Notes: generated by a model not told the origin, from the letters alone. A stretch of 64,000 nucleotides of DNA from JAXMBX01 sp046349635 (GCA_046349635.1 JAXMBX010000012.1:36935-100934); one strand, 5' to 3'; positions 39,078-48,883 are shown, counted from the first letter of the stretch. Numbers and translations: made by a program.

Positions 39078-40415
39078 TTAAAATCCCACATCCTTGGTTT
39101 CTTTGGGTGCAGGTCTGGCAGGTGTACCGGCCGGGCGTTTTTCGCCTGGTTCCCTTGCGGAGGGTGCTTCCCGGACAGGGGTGTCTCCCCCGGGACTCAA
39201 GCGGAGGACGCAACGCAGGCCGATTCCCCCGACCCGGTCGCTTCCGGAAGCATGCCCCCGGCACCATGCAGACCAGTCCTCCCCATTTCCACGGACCGCC
39301 TGATGCCCCGTCGGAACGGATCGACCATTAAAGACCGGATCGCGCAACAGTCCATGCCCCGCCTGCTCCGCATACGAAGTCGGGGAGTATTTATCTTTGC
39401 ACCATTCCCGGGCGTTCCCCGTCAAATCGAGGATTCCAAAGGGGCTGATGTCGCTCCGAAAGGAACCGACCGGATCGAGCTGATTTCGAGCGCGCTGCTT
39501 CTCCCACACCACGCGCCCATTTCCCCACACGTATCGATATCCCTGCGGGCCGCGCGCGGCGGCTTCCCATTGAGCCTCCGAGGGGAGATCCTTACCCGCC
39601 CATTTGGCATAGAACAGGGCATCTCCATAACTGATCCCCACCGCCGGTTGACGGGGATCCGCCAGCGCATTCGACGGTTGAGGCAACGGGCGCGAGCCTT
39701 TCTGATTCGCTTCGCGCATGCGCTCATATTGGGCCACGGTGACTTCGGTGACATCCATATAGAACGCTTCGAGCGTCACGCTTTGCTCCGGACGGGCATC
39801 GTCCGGCCCGTGGTCCGTGCCCCGGTGATAAGTCCCCGCCGGGATCAGCGCCATCTCGCAGGGATCATTGACTCCATAAGTGATGCGCAGGGGGAAACCA
39901 TCCGGGGACCATCCCGAATTGGGAATGGGTTGCGCATTTTTGGGGAGTGTCTTCTGGGCCACGCGAGGGCCGGGAATGAAGGACGACGACGGCGATTCCG
40001 CCCCCAGAATCTCCAGTTGAGTGCTGTCTCTGTCGGTGCGTGCCACCGCCAGAAACGGTTCTTGCAGCGGAACGTTTCCCGTGACCTTCCACTGCTCCTC
40101 TCCTTTGACCACGAAACGCTCCTCATGAATCAGGGGAGCCGCGGTATCTTTTTCCCCGGATGTCCCTTCCGCCGGATCCTTCGGTTTCTCCGCGACCGCC
40201 GTGGGATCCTGAGGTGAATTAGTTCCTGGACCCGGAGCCGGCTCGTTGTGAACCAGTGGCGGAGCAGCGGGAGCCTGAGGGGGGGAGGCTTGAACCCCGG
40301 GAGTCCTCTGAGGCGTGCTTCCCCCTCCACAACCGCTCAGAGTGATGAGTATCGCCGCGATCCACAGCACGGGAATTCTTTCCCGCAACATTCGCAGCAA
40401 GGATCGCAGCACCAT
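39078..40415 (-). CDS. SUMF1/FGE-domain lipoprotein
   Basis: The N-terminus MVLRSLLRMLRERIPVLWIA leads into a lipobox ILITLSGC with the lipidated cysteine near residue 29. A Pro/Gly-rich linker follows, then the SUMF1/FGE-type beta fold starting MALIPAGTYHRGTDHGPDDA, with FYMDVTEVTVAQYERMRE, DLPSEAQWEAAARGPQGYRY and LTGNAREWCKD. The C-terminus is RVGGIGLRCVLRL, followed by a Pro/Arg-rich tail. Bacterial formylglycine-generating enzyme needs a specific cysteine pair; I cannot see it clearly, so binding rather than catalysis is as likely. It is 26 bases downstream of trpE on the same strand. Confidence 0.8.
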   Translation of the reverse strand: MVLRSLLRMLRERIPVLWIAAILITLSGCGGGSTPQRTPGVQASPPQAPAAPPLVHNEPAPGPGTNSPQDPTAVAEKPKDPAEGTSGEKDTAAPLIHEERFVVKGEEQWKVTGNVPLQEPFLAVARTDRDSTQLEILGAESPSSSFIPGPRVAQKTLPKNAQPIPNSGWSPDGFPLRITYGVNDPCEMALIPAGTYHRGTDHGPDDARPEQSVTLEAFYMDVTEVTVAQYERMREANQKGSRPLPQPSNALADPRQPAVGISYGDALFYAKWAGKDLPSEAQWEAAARGPQGYRYVWGNGRVVWEKQRARNQLDPVGSFRSDISPFGILDLTGNAREWCKDKYSPTSYAEQAGHGLLRDPVFNGRSVPTGHQAVRGNGEDWSAWCRGHASGSDRVGGIGLRCVLRLSPGGDTPVREAPSAREPGEKRPAGTPARPAPKETKDVGF

Positions 40416-40441
40416 TTCGGAACGCCCTTTTCATCGGGGAA

Positions 40442-41935
40442 TCAGGAAGAGGCAATCTGGCTCTCAGCCACCTCGATGGCTTTCAGGATCCCTTTCGCCT
40501 TGTTGAGGGTCTCCTGATATTCTGAGGCAGGGACGCTATCGGCGACAATCCCGGCCCCCGCCTGGACGTATGCTTTTCCATCCTTCAGAACGAGCGTCCG
40601 GAGCGCGATACAGGTGTCCATCTGGCCGGTGAAGTCGATATATCCCACCGCTCCGGCATACGGGCCGCGGCGGTGCCGCTCCAGTTCATCGATGATTTCC
40701 ATGGCCCGCACTTTCGGGGCGCCGGATACCGTTCCTGCCGGCAGACCGGCCCTGAGTGCATCCAATGCGTGCAATCCCTCCCGCAGATCCCCGGTCACGT
40801 TGGAGGTGATGTGCATGACGTGGGAGTAACGCTCGACCTGCATGACGTCGCTGAGCTGCACCGTCCCGTATCGTGCGACCCGGCCGATGTCGTTCCGCGC
40901 CAGGTCCACGAGCATGACGTGCTCGGCCCGTTCTTTCGGGTCCGCGAGTAGGTCGGCCGCCAGTTCGGCGTCCTCTGCTTCAGTCGCTCCTCGCTTCCGG
41001 GTTCCGGCCAGCGGGCGGATCGTCGTGTGCCCATCCTCAACCCGGACCATGATCTCCGGCGAACTCCCGATCAGGTCCACGTGCGGCGTCCGCAGCAGGA
41101 ACATGAACGGGCTGGGATTCACAATCCGCAGCGCCCGGTAGATGTCCAGGGCGCTGACTTTGGTCTCGACAGTCAATCGCTGGCTCAACACCACCTGGAA
41201 GATGTCCCCGGCCCGGATGTATTCCTTGCATTTCTCCACCGCCTGCTCATACTCCGCCTGCGTAAAATTGGGCGTGTAACGAACCTGCGGGTCTCCCTTG
41301 AGTTGAATATCCGCCAGCGGCAGATTCACCTGCCTCGTCTGCAGGCGCTCGCAGAGGTCATCAACACGTTGGCAGGCATCTTCGTACGCCTGTTTGACAT
41401 CCTGGTCCTTCACATGGGCCTGTGCAACCGCCAGAACCGTCTTGTTGATGTGATCGAAGATCACCATGTGGTCGTAAAAGGCGAACTGCAAGTCCGGCAG
41501 TTGACGGTCATCCTGGGGAGCATTGGGGAGCCGTTCCACGTACCGCACGGTGTCATAACCGGCATAGCCCACCGCACCCCCGCAAAACCGCGGCAGGCCC
41601 GGAACGTGGACACCCTTATACCGGTTCAGTTCTTTCTGCAGATCCAGCAGCGGATCTTCGGAGACCCAGCGCCGTTCCTCATTCTTCTGAACTCGATAAA
41701 CCGTCCGGTCAAACGCTTTCAGTTCCAGGAATGGATTCGAACCCAGGAAGCTGTAGCGACCGATCTTTTCTCCACCGACGACGCTCTCAAACAGAAATGA
41801 GTGGGAGCCATCCTGGATTTTGCAATACGCACTGACGGGAGTCAGCGTATCGCTCACAAGCTGTCGATAAACGGGAACGACATCCCCTTCTCGGGCCAGG
41901 CGGGCAAATGTCTCGAAGTCCGGGAGGTGGGTCAT
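40442..41935 (-). CDS. trpE: Anthranilate synthase component I TrpE
   Basis: TrpE makes anthranilate from chorismate in tryptophan synthesis. From the ATG at 41935 (MTHLPDFETFARL) the protein is 497 residues. It has KCKEYIRAGDIFQVVLSQR, the PFMFLLRTPHVDLIGSSPE core, IRPLAGTRKRGATEAED, MLVDLARNDIGRVARYG and AGTVSGAPKVRAMEIIDELE, with a C-terminal YVQAGAGIVADSVPASEY. The frame is intact. Component II (trpG) is not adjacent. The divergent neighbour is mcsA. Confidence 0.95.
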   Translation of the reverse strand: MTHLPDFETFARLAREGDVVPVYRQLVSDTLTPVSAYCKIQDGSHSFLFESVVGGEKIGRYSFLGSNPFLELKAFDRTVYRVQKNEERRWVSEDPLLDLQKELNRYKGVHVPGLPRFCGGAVGYAGYDTVRYVERLPNAPQDDRQLPDLQFAFYDHMVIFDHINKTVLAVAQAHVKDQDVKQAYEDACQRVDDLCERLQTRQVNLPLADIQLKGDPQVRYTPNFTQAEYEQAVEKCKEYIRAGDIFQVVLSQRLTVETKVSALDIYRALRIVNPSPFMFLLRTPHVDLIGSSPEIMVRVEDGHTTIRPLAGTRKRGATEAEDAELAADLLADPKERAEHVMLVDLARNDIGRVARYGTVQLSDVMQVERYSHVMHITSNVTGDLREGLHALDALRAGLPAGTVSGAPKVRAMEIIDELERHRRGPYAGAVGYIDFTGQMDTCIALRTLVLKDGKAYVQAGAGIVADSVPASEYQETLNKAKGILKAIEVAESQIASS

Positions 41936-42279
41936 TATCTCTGAGGGTCCTCTGCGAATCCTGATGGAACCTGAAAGGAGGGGGGCTTGGAGAGAGACTG
42001 GCAACTTGAATCAGAAGTTCATTCCGCGCGCTGTCTCACCTCTGACAACTGTCGAAAATCCTTCTCAAAATCAAGGCCGGAAGGAGGTGAATGTGCACCA
42101 CGGACGAATTGCTGGAAATTCATGTATCCATATTATCAGCTTGCCGTTAGGACGCCTAGCCTGACGTCGTTCCCTTCCTTGACACCATACCTTCGACGGC
42201 TAGAATGGCCTTCGAGTTCGCAGGAAAATTCACTGTTATTTCAACAGGGAACAATTCCCGGACCGGCTATCGAAAAACC
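41936..42279 (+). promoter_or_regulatory. trpE/mcsA divergent region with strong mcsAB promoter candidate
   Basis: TTGACA (42179-42184) and TAGAAT (42201-42206) are spaced by 16 bases and lie about 73 bases before the mcsA ATG at 42280. The same -35, -10 and spacing occur upstream of the tatA genes. For trpE I see no equally clear promoter on the minus strand. No attenuator-like leader peptide with tandem Trp codons is visible. No CtsR-like operator is apparent. Confidence 0.6.
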
Positions 42280-42786
42280 ATGAAGTGTTATCGCTGCAGT
42301 AACCCGGCCACGTTGCACGTCACCGAGATCATTCAGGGGACCGCACACGAGTTGCACCTCTGTGAGGAATGTGCCCAGCAATACCTCAGCAACCCGGTCT
42401 CCGCCCTCGCCGCTTCCAATCCCGCCGTCGAAGTTTCCGCGGATGATGAGCAACTGGATGAGCTCGACAAGCTCGTCTGTCCGAATTGCGGAATCTCTTT
42501 CAAGGAGTTTCGCAGCCAGGGGAGGCTCGGTTGCCCGCATGACTACATCGCCTTCCAGGAAGAACTCCTCCCCTTGCTGGAAAACATTCACGGCGAAACC
42601 CAGCACTGCGGAAAGGTTCCCAAGCGGGCGCCGGACGACAGCCGCAAGCAGTACGAATTGATCAAGCTCCGTAACGATCTTCGTGTGGCCATCGCCGAGG
42701 AATCCTACGAACGAGCGGCCCAGATCCGGGACGAAATCCAGCGGCTGGAAAAGCAACTGGAATCCCCCGGAACCCCGGCCCCCTGA
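42280..42786 (+). CDS. mcsA: McsA-like zinc protein with UVR domain
   Basis: McsA activates the protein arginine kinase McsB. From the ATG at 42280 (MKCYRCSNPATLHVTE) the protein is 168 residues with CxxC pairs at CYRC, CEEC and CPNC and further cysteines at GC and HC, forming two or more zinc sites. The C-terminal ~40 residues form the UVR domain (LRNDLRVAIAEESYERAAQI), as in UvrB/UvrC. It lies directly upstream of mcsB, 53 bases away, the same order as in Firmicutes. The alternative upstream ATG at 42205 is less family-like. Confidence 0.85.
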   Translation: MKCYRCSNPATLHVTEIIQGTAHELHLCEECAQQYLSNPVSALAASNPAVEVSADDEQLDELDKLVCPNCGISFKEFRSQGRLGCPHDYIAFQEELLPLLENIHGETQHCGKVPKRAPDDSRKQYELIKLRNDLRVAIAEESYERAAQIRDEIQRLEKQLESPGTPAP

Positions 42787-42839
42787 ACCCTCTACGCTTC
42801 CAGAATCCTACACCTACCTCCTTGTCCTGAAAGCTGTCT

Positions 42840-43910
42840 GTGAACGTCGATCAACTGACTCAAACGAGCGGCGAATGGCTGAAGGGGACCGGCCCGGAGT
42901 CGGACATCGTCATCTCCTGCAGGATCCGGCTGGCGCGAAACGTGGCCAAATACCCGTTTCTGAGCCGGGCCGACGATATTGTCCGGGCGGACATCCTCAA
43001 CCACCTGTCCGGCGCCATCGAGCATGTGCAGACCCTCTCCGGATCTCCCCTCTCCCTGATCGACGTCAATTCCCTGGAACGGCTCGACCGTCAGTTCCTC
43101 GTTGAAAGACAGTTGATCAGCCGCGAACTCGCCGAAGGCCAAGGGGCGCGCGGCGTGGAAATCAGCCGCGAGGAAAACGTCAGCCTGATGATCAACGAAG
43201 AGGACCACCTCCGCATCCAGGTGCTCCGGAGCGGGCTGGACCTCGACCGTTGCTGGGAGGAGATCTCCCATGTCGATGACAAGCTGGAAGAACGGGTGAC
43301 GTTTGCCTTCAGCGAACAACTCGGCTATCTGACCGCCTGCCCCACCAACGTCGGCACCGGCATCCGCGTCAGCGTCATGTTGCACCTCCCTGCCCTGGTT
43401 CTGACCAAGGAGATCCAGAAAGTCTTCCAGGCGCTGCACAAGATCGGCCTGGCGGTCCGTGGCCTGTACGGGGAAGGAAGCCAGGCGATGGGAGATTTTT
43501 ATCAAATCTCCAACCAGGTGACGCTCGGAAAAAGCGAAGAACAGATCATTCGTAACGTGAAGGACGTCATTCCGAATATCATCGCGTACGAACGCCGGGT
43601 CCGGGACGCACTCATCAAGGACAACCGCCAAAGCCTGCACGACCAGGTCTCGCGGGCCTACGGCATCCTGCGAACCGCCCAGACCATCAGCTCCGAAGAG
43701 ACGATGCACCTGCTCTCCAGCCTGCGGATGGGGATTAACCTCGGATTGATCGAGAATCTCCCCATTCCCACGGTCAACGAGCTGTTCATCTACACCCAGC
43801 CCGCTCACCTGCAGAAGCTCCACAAGTCCACGCTGGAATCGGGCGAGCGGAACGTCGCCCGCGCTGCCTACCTGCGGCAGAAACTGGTCTCCAACGTGGA
43901 GCAGAACTGA
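42840..43910 (+). CDS. mcsB: Protein arginine kinase McsB
   Basis: McsB phosphorylates arginines to tag proteins for ClpCP degradation. The GTG start at 42840 gives 356 residues with the phosphagen-kinase-like fold: SCRIRLARNV (residues 26-35), INEEDHLRIQ (~119-128) and the catalytic CPTNVGTGIR with C167. The C-terminal phosphoarginine-docking motif appears as RNVARA rather than RDxxRA, a one-residue change worth checking. ctsR and clpC are not adjacent. Downstream is a convergent DUF1501 gene 21 bases away. Confidence 0.93.
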   Translation: MNVDQLTQTSGEWLKGTGPESDIVISCRIRLARNVAKYPFLSRADDIVRADILNHLSGAIEHVQTLSGSPLSLIDVNSLERLDRQFLVERQLISRELAEGQGARGVEISREENVSLMINEEDHLRIQVLRSGLDLDRCWEEISHVDDKLEERVTFAFSEQLGYLTACPTNVGTGIRVSVMLHLPALVLTKEIQKVFQALHKIGLAVRGLYGEGSQAMGDFYQISNQVTLGKSEEQIIRNVKDVIPNIIAYERRVRDALIKDNRQSLHDQVSRAYGILRTAQTISSEETMHLLSSLRMGINLGLIENLPIPTVNELFIYTQPAHLQKLHKSTLESGERNVARAAYLRQKLVSNVEQN

Positions 43911-43931
43911 AGACGCGGCCTAAGCAGACCC

Positions 43932-45212
43932 TCAACCGAAGAGCTGAGCGACCGGTTTTCCCCCATCCACGATCTTGATGGGGCGTCCCTGCGGGCTGAT
44001 GTTTTCCTTCGTCGGCTTGACGTTCATCGATTTGCAGATCGAGCAGAACAGGTCCGGAACCGTCACCGGATCCTTATCGATACTGCTGCCGTCTTTCGAC
44101 GTCGTCCCGATTACCTGACCTCCCTTGATCCCACCACCTGCCATCAGGGCGTTGAAGACCTTGGGGTAGTGGTCCCGGCCATTGCGGGGATTGATCCGCG
44201 GGTTCGGCCGAATTCTCCCATCCAGACGACGAGCGTCTTGTCCAGGCGGCCCCGTTCCTTGAGATCGGAAATCAGGGCGGCGATGGCGGGATCGACCTCA
44301 CCGGCCAGTTTGCCCACCCGCCGAGAAGTTGTCGTCGTGGGTGTCCCCGGCCCCCATTGTCACTTCCACAAAAGTCACCCCGGCTTCAACCAGCCTCCGC
44401 GCCAGCAGGCATCCCTTCCCAAACTGCGTATCGCCATACTTCTGCCGGACTGCCTCGGGTTCCTCGCTGATGTCGAACGCCTTCAGCTTGGGACTGAGAA
44501 TCATCTTGGAAGTCTTCTCGTACAGTTTCTGTTGAGACTCGACGAGTGCCTTGCCTCCCTCCTGGGAGAAATCTTCCTGCAGTTTTCCGAGCAAGCCCAG
44601 CCTCCGGTCGAACCGCTGGCGCGAAACCGTCAACTGGGAATTGCTGGGGAGCGTGCCCGGGTTGTAGACGACGAACGGTTCGTATTCCACCCCCAGGAAA
44701 CCGGCCCCGATTGTCCGGCCGACTGAAACGATCGCGGGAAGTTCCTGCGTGATGTCCGCGAGTTCCCGGGCGATGTTGGAACCCAGGCTCGGATGTTTCA
44801 CGCTCCCGGCGGGGATATAACCCGTGTGGAGTTGATAAACCGCCCGCTGGTGTTGACCTTCCTTGTTCGTCATCGAGCGGATGACCGCGATCTCCTTCAT
44901 CATCTCGGCGGTCTTGTCCCACCCTTCCGCGATCTCAATGCCTGAGACCGCCGTCTTGATCGCTTTCGTCGGGCCGCCGTGCTCCGTCCCCGGCTTCGGA
45001 TCAAACGTCTCCAACTGGCTGGGGGCACCCTGCATAAACAGCAGGATCATCGATTTCCCCTCTTTGCGCAGCTCTTCCGCCTGCAGGCTCATGATGTCCC
45101 GGAAGTTGACGGTCCCCGCGGCAAGCGCCCCGGCGGAAACGGCGTGCACGAAACTGCGGCGGTTCAATCCTTGACGCCCGAAGGCCAGATTCTGATGGTG
45201 GAATAGGTTCAT
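43932..45212 (-). CDS. DUF1501 exported protein, copy 2 (two frameshifts)
   Basis: From the ATG at 45212 (MNLFHHQNLAFG), with GGAG just upstream, the protein has a twin-arginine-like signal LNRRSFVHAVSAGALAAG, then MILLFMQGAPSQLETFDPKP and TLPSNSQLTVSRQRFDRRL. The frame breaks near 44310 (DTHDDNFSAGG) and near 44205; the missing middle (GEFGRTPRINPRNGRDHYP) lies in other frames. The end (MAGGGIKGGQVIGTTSKDGS, ICKSMNV) returns in frame to 43932. It lies 54 bases downstream of the DUF1549/1553 gene on the same strand; these two families form the usual planctomycete pair. Confidence 0.87.
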
Positions 45213-45266
45213 CGCGAGACTCCAAAATGGGAGAGGTGGAGTGCAGGTCTTAGCAGGGAAATTCAA

Positions 45267-47340
45267 TCAGCGCTTGGTCTGGAATTCGGCGGAATTCAAC
45301 AGGCTCCAGTACAGATCCTCGTAGGCCTCCGTCCGGTTGTTCACGTCCTTGATGTAACCCAGCGACGTGGCCAGTTCCTTCTCGTGAGGCTCCCGGGCGA
45401 GCGTGTGCAGATACAGTTCCCGCACCGCATCGTCGTCCTTGGAAAACTCTTTCAGTATGCGCGCCAGGTGCGTTCCCTTGTTTCCATTCAAATGCTGGTT
45501 CACGGTGGAGTTGTTCATCATGAACAATGCCTGGGGAACCGTGCCGACAATTTCATCCTGCGGGGTCGAGGGGTCGAACCCGAAGAGCTGGTTGAACTGA
45601 CCCCGGAAGCTGCGATTCTGATAGCGGGCCGCGGCGCCGACACCTTTAGCTCCCTTCTGTCCCCTGGGCTCGGAGGTCACCCCCAGCACCTCGATCAATG
45701 CGTCATACAGTGAGTCCGAGCGGAGGTGAGTCGGGCTGACAGCGGCGAAGATCGCCTGTTCGTCGCTCGTGGGATTCTTCTGCATCCCCCGTTGATAGGT
45801 CTGCGTCAGCGCGATCGTGCGATACACCCAGCGGATGTCGTAGTAATTGGCCGTGAATCCCTGGCTGAGGGCCTCCAGTGCCTGCGGATGTTGCGGAGTC
45901 CGATCCGGCCCCATGTCATCCACCGGCATATAGAACCCGCGCCCCAGCAGTTCCGACCAGATCCGGTTGACGAAGGCCTTCGCAAACCAGGGATTGCGCG
46001 TCGAAGTGATGTATTGCGCCAGTTTGTGACGCCGGGCTTCATCCGACAGATCGTGGCTGGCAGGCTGGTTGTCCAGGAAGAAGACCGGCTGCATTTTCGT
46101 CCCCTTCTCCTGCGGACTAGCGGGGTCCGGCATGTAATGCTCCAGCACCCGCTCCAGGCCGTTCCGGGGGAAGGGGGAAGTCCTTCAATTCCTTCAGGGA
46201 GATCATCCCGTCCTTATCTTTGTCACCCTGTTCCAGCAGTCGCTTTCCGAGCGGTCCCTTACCATTTACGGCCCCTTGCTTGTTAGCACGGGGAGTCAGC
46301 TCATCGGCGGAAAGTTTCTGGTCCCCGTTCCGATCCGCCAGTTTCATGAACTTCTCCGGTTCTGCCAGCAATTCTTTCAGTTTGCCCGGACCGCGGTTTT
46401 CCATGTCCGGGGTAAAGGAACTGATCTCAAAGCTGCGCGGCCCCTGGTCACGCTTCGGTTTCATCACGACCCGCGGGAAGAACGCCGCCAGTTGGTGGAA
46501 TTGCTCCCGCTTCCAGCGATCAGTCGGGTGATCGTGGCAATTCGCGCATTGAATCTGGATCCCGAGGAAGACCCGTGACGCCTCCGCCGCAATTTCTTCC
46601 GGTTCCCCGCTGTGCATGAAGATCAAGGCGGTCGAAGGGTTCTCTTCAATGTCTCCCGTGGCAATCAGCAGGTCGGTGGCAATCGCATCCCACGGTCGCT
46701 TCGCTTCAAGCTGCTGTTCCATCCAGTCTTCAAAGTCGGTCTGCATGAGGCGGGCTCGTTGTTCGGTAGCCCGTGAGAAAAAGACCTCGCGCCAATACAT
46801 GGACCAGTTGTGCGAGAATTCGGGGGACGCGAGCAGCTTGTCGACCAGCTTGGTCCGCTTGTCCGGATCACTGTCCAGGCAGAAAACCGTGACGTCGCTC
46901 GAATGGGGCAGCTTGCCCACGAGGTCCAGTGACACGCGACGGATGAACTCTTCATCGTTCGCAATCTCGGCCGGCTTCTGATTCTGCGAAGCCAGCTCCT
47001 TGAGGATGGCGGAGTCGATCTTGGCCGCGACTTCCTTCGAACTCGCCGTAATCTCTGCAGGCGATTTCAGGGGATGCGTTAATGGTGAAGAGGTCTTCGC
47101 GACCACCGTGCGGGGCTTCTCCCCATCTTCCTCCATCGACATCGACGCCCCGGGTTTTGCACCCGTCCCTTTATTCGCGGCGGCTTTGACGCGGGCGGCT
47201 TTCGCTGCTGCCGATTTCGCGGGCTTGGAGTTTTCCGCTCCGCTGAGCAGCACACCGCCGCAGCACAGCGCCGCCGTCAGGCACAGCAATTTTTGGGAGT
47301 GACACCACGAGCGACGAAGAATGGATGGGGAGAGATCCAT
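45267..47340 (-). CDS. DUF1549/DUF1553 protein with inserted EF-hands (one frameshift)
   Basis: From ATG 47340 (MDLSPSILRRSW) a signal peptide-like stretch (LLCLTAALCCGGVLLSG) leads to DUF1549: EFIRRVSLDLVGKLP, SHNWSMYWREVFF and VFLGIQIQCANCHDHPTDRW with a CxxCH-type motif. Two EF-hand-like loops follow (DRNGDQKLSADE and DKDKDGMISLKE), then the frame breaks near 46165. DUF1553 (TSTRNPWFAKAFVNRIWSEL, GRGFYMPVDDMGPDR) continues in the next frame to the stop at 45267. Length is about 690 residues. The function of this large family is unknown; it is exported and planctomycete-rich. Confidence 0.88.
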
Positions 47341-47473
47341 GGGCCGATCCTCTTGGGAGATCAGGTGTGAAAACAATCCATTTTTTCAAACGAGCCGAAT
47401 TGAGCGTCTGCTGCTAGTTTAAACACTCAAGGCTTACACACAGTTCCGTTTTTTCGCGGAATTCAGGTGGATT

Positions 47474-48077
47474 TCAGGTTCGGAAGTCTGCCTCATCGGC
47501 GGAGATCGTCCGATAGCGGTCCACTCTAACATCTTCTCCCCAGTAGTTTTCGGGCAGGCGAGCCTTCCGCTTGAGAGCTTTCCAGAACGCCTCCTTCGAG
47601 GGGAGCATTTCCCACACACTGGGGAAACGTCCCCCTCTGCCCCAGAAGCCTTGAGAGATGATCCGTCCAGGCCCGGCTGGATCTGCCGCAGCAGGTCTTC
47701 GCTGGTAAAACTGATCGGTTCAGGGGGGCCGAGCAAGAGAGGTGAATGTGGGTTTTGCGGAACTCCATCTCCAGGAGCGGGGGAAAACGAGGATCTCGAA
47801 ACGCGGCCGCAAACGCATTCTCCGCGACGTCTTCCACGAGCGGGCGATCCGCGGTCAGGTTTCCCATGCAGCCCCGGAGTTCTCCCTGCACGCCCCGGAG
47901 TTCTCCCTGCATGCGCAGTGTCACGAAAGTCGCCGTCGGTTCGCGCATGACTCCCGAATATTTCTGCAGGTCGATCGCGAGCGGTTCCTGTTCTTCCAGC
48001 CCGTGGGCAATCGAACCTCGGGCGATTCGAAACAGCTCTGTCCATTCAGCGGTCGTGGGATGAGAGGTCTCAGACAT
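47474..48077 (-). CDS. AMMECR1-like protein (AmmeMemoRadiSam system protein A), with frameshifts
   Basis: From ATG 48077 (MSETSHPTTAEW) the protein has the AMMECR1 core: RGSIAHGLEE, TFVTLRMQGELRG and CMGNLTADRPLVEDVAENAF. The signature GELRGC occurs twice, as MQGELRGVQGELRGC, because of a 21-bp tandem duplication. The frame is lost near 47735 and again near 47625; LGPPEPISFTSEDLLRQIQPG and PSVWEMLPSKEAFWKALK continue in other frames to the TGA at 47474. It overlaps the upstream MEMO gene by 8 bases. A radical SAM partner is not in the window. Function of the family is unproven. Confidence 0.85.
47871..47912. repeat. 21-bp tandem duplication within the AMMECR1 motif
   Basis: Two consecutive 21-base copies (47871-47891 and 47892-47912) differ only at their last base. 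They add seven codons to the conserved GELRGC signature, so MQGELRGC becomes MQGELRGVQGELRGC on the minus strand. The insertion is exactly in frame. It may be a true in-frame duplication or an assembly slippage product. Confidence 0.8.
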
Positions 48078-48883
48078 CGGCCGGCGTTTCCTTTTCCATG
48101 ACGAAGGCCCCATAACCGACAACCCTGTCCGGGCCGCCGGAGACCGCTCGGAATTCTTGGCTTCAGTTCAACCAGTCAGATCCGGTAGCCACGTTTCGGG
48201 CGAGCAGCATCACCACCTGAATCCCCTTCCGGCCACAGGCCGAGTCAGCGTGCAATCGATCGGCCAGGTGTTCAATCGATTCCGCCGTTTCGCGGTCAAT
48301 TTCCGGCACTGAACATCATCCAGAAAATGGCTGAGGTCCGGAACTGATCACAAACAGTGTCTCCAGACCTCCCCGGCGATTTCCAGAACTTCGGCGATTT
48401 CCTTCCCCGGTCACGCGCCCCCTTCACCAGCGGAATCAATTCAAACTGGTCGAGTAGCAGTTGCAGGAACGGCAACTGGACTTCGAGGGAATGTTCCGCC
48501 ACATGCGGGGCATCCTGAATCGAAATCTGTGGATACCGTTCGAGCAGTAACCGGGCCCTCTTGTCAATCGGGATCTTTCCGAGCGGGGTTTCAAACCAGT
48601 CCGCTCCGCTCATGCTCAGCCCGGTCAACGGAACCCGATGAGCAGGACCGATCAAGACCACGCGCTGAATCACGGCGTGGAACGGTTTCAACAACCGGAA
48701 AGCGTTCGCCGCGACTTCCCCGGAATAGATGTACCCCGCATGCGGCACGATCAGTGCCTTAGGCGGGACAGTCGAGGGAGTCAGCGGACCGGTCTCAAGC
48801 CAGTCGCGGATCATTTCTTCCAGTTCCCGCGATCGGGCCGGATAAAATTGCCCTGCGACAGCGGGGGGGCGAATAGTTGTCAT
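48070..48883 (-). CDS. MEMO1-like protein (AmmeMemoRadiSam system protein B), with frameshifts
   Basis: From ATG 48883 the intact part has RPPAVAGQFYPA, LIVPHAGYIYSGEVAA (metal-site histidine), RVVLIGPAHRVPLTG, and EHSLEVQLPFLQLLL, all typical of the MEMO dioxygenase-like fold. The frame breaks near 48420 and again near 48180; the natural C-terminus SGGPDRVVGYGAFVMEKE ends at 48070, overlapping the start of the AMMECR1 gene. The overlapping MEMO-AMMECR1 pair matches the known two-protein neighbourhood. Combined length is about 270 residues, normal. Function of the bacterial system is not known. Confidence 0.83.

Noticed and set aside
41735..41760. tRNA T-arm-like sequence (TTCGAA context)
   Set aside because: It lies inside trpE (the LGSNPF codons) and no acceptor or anticodon stem surrounds it.
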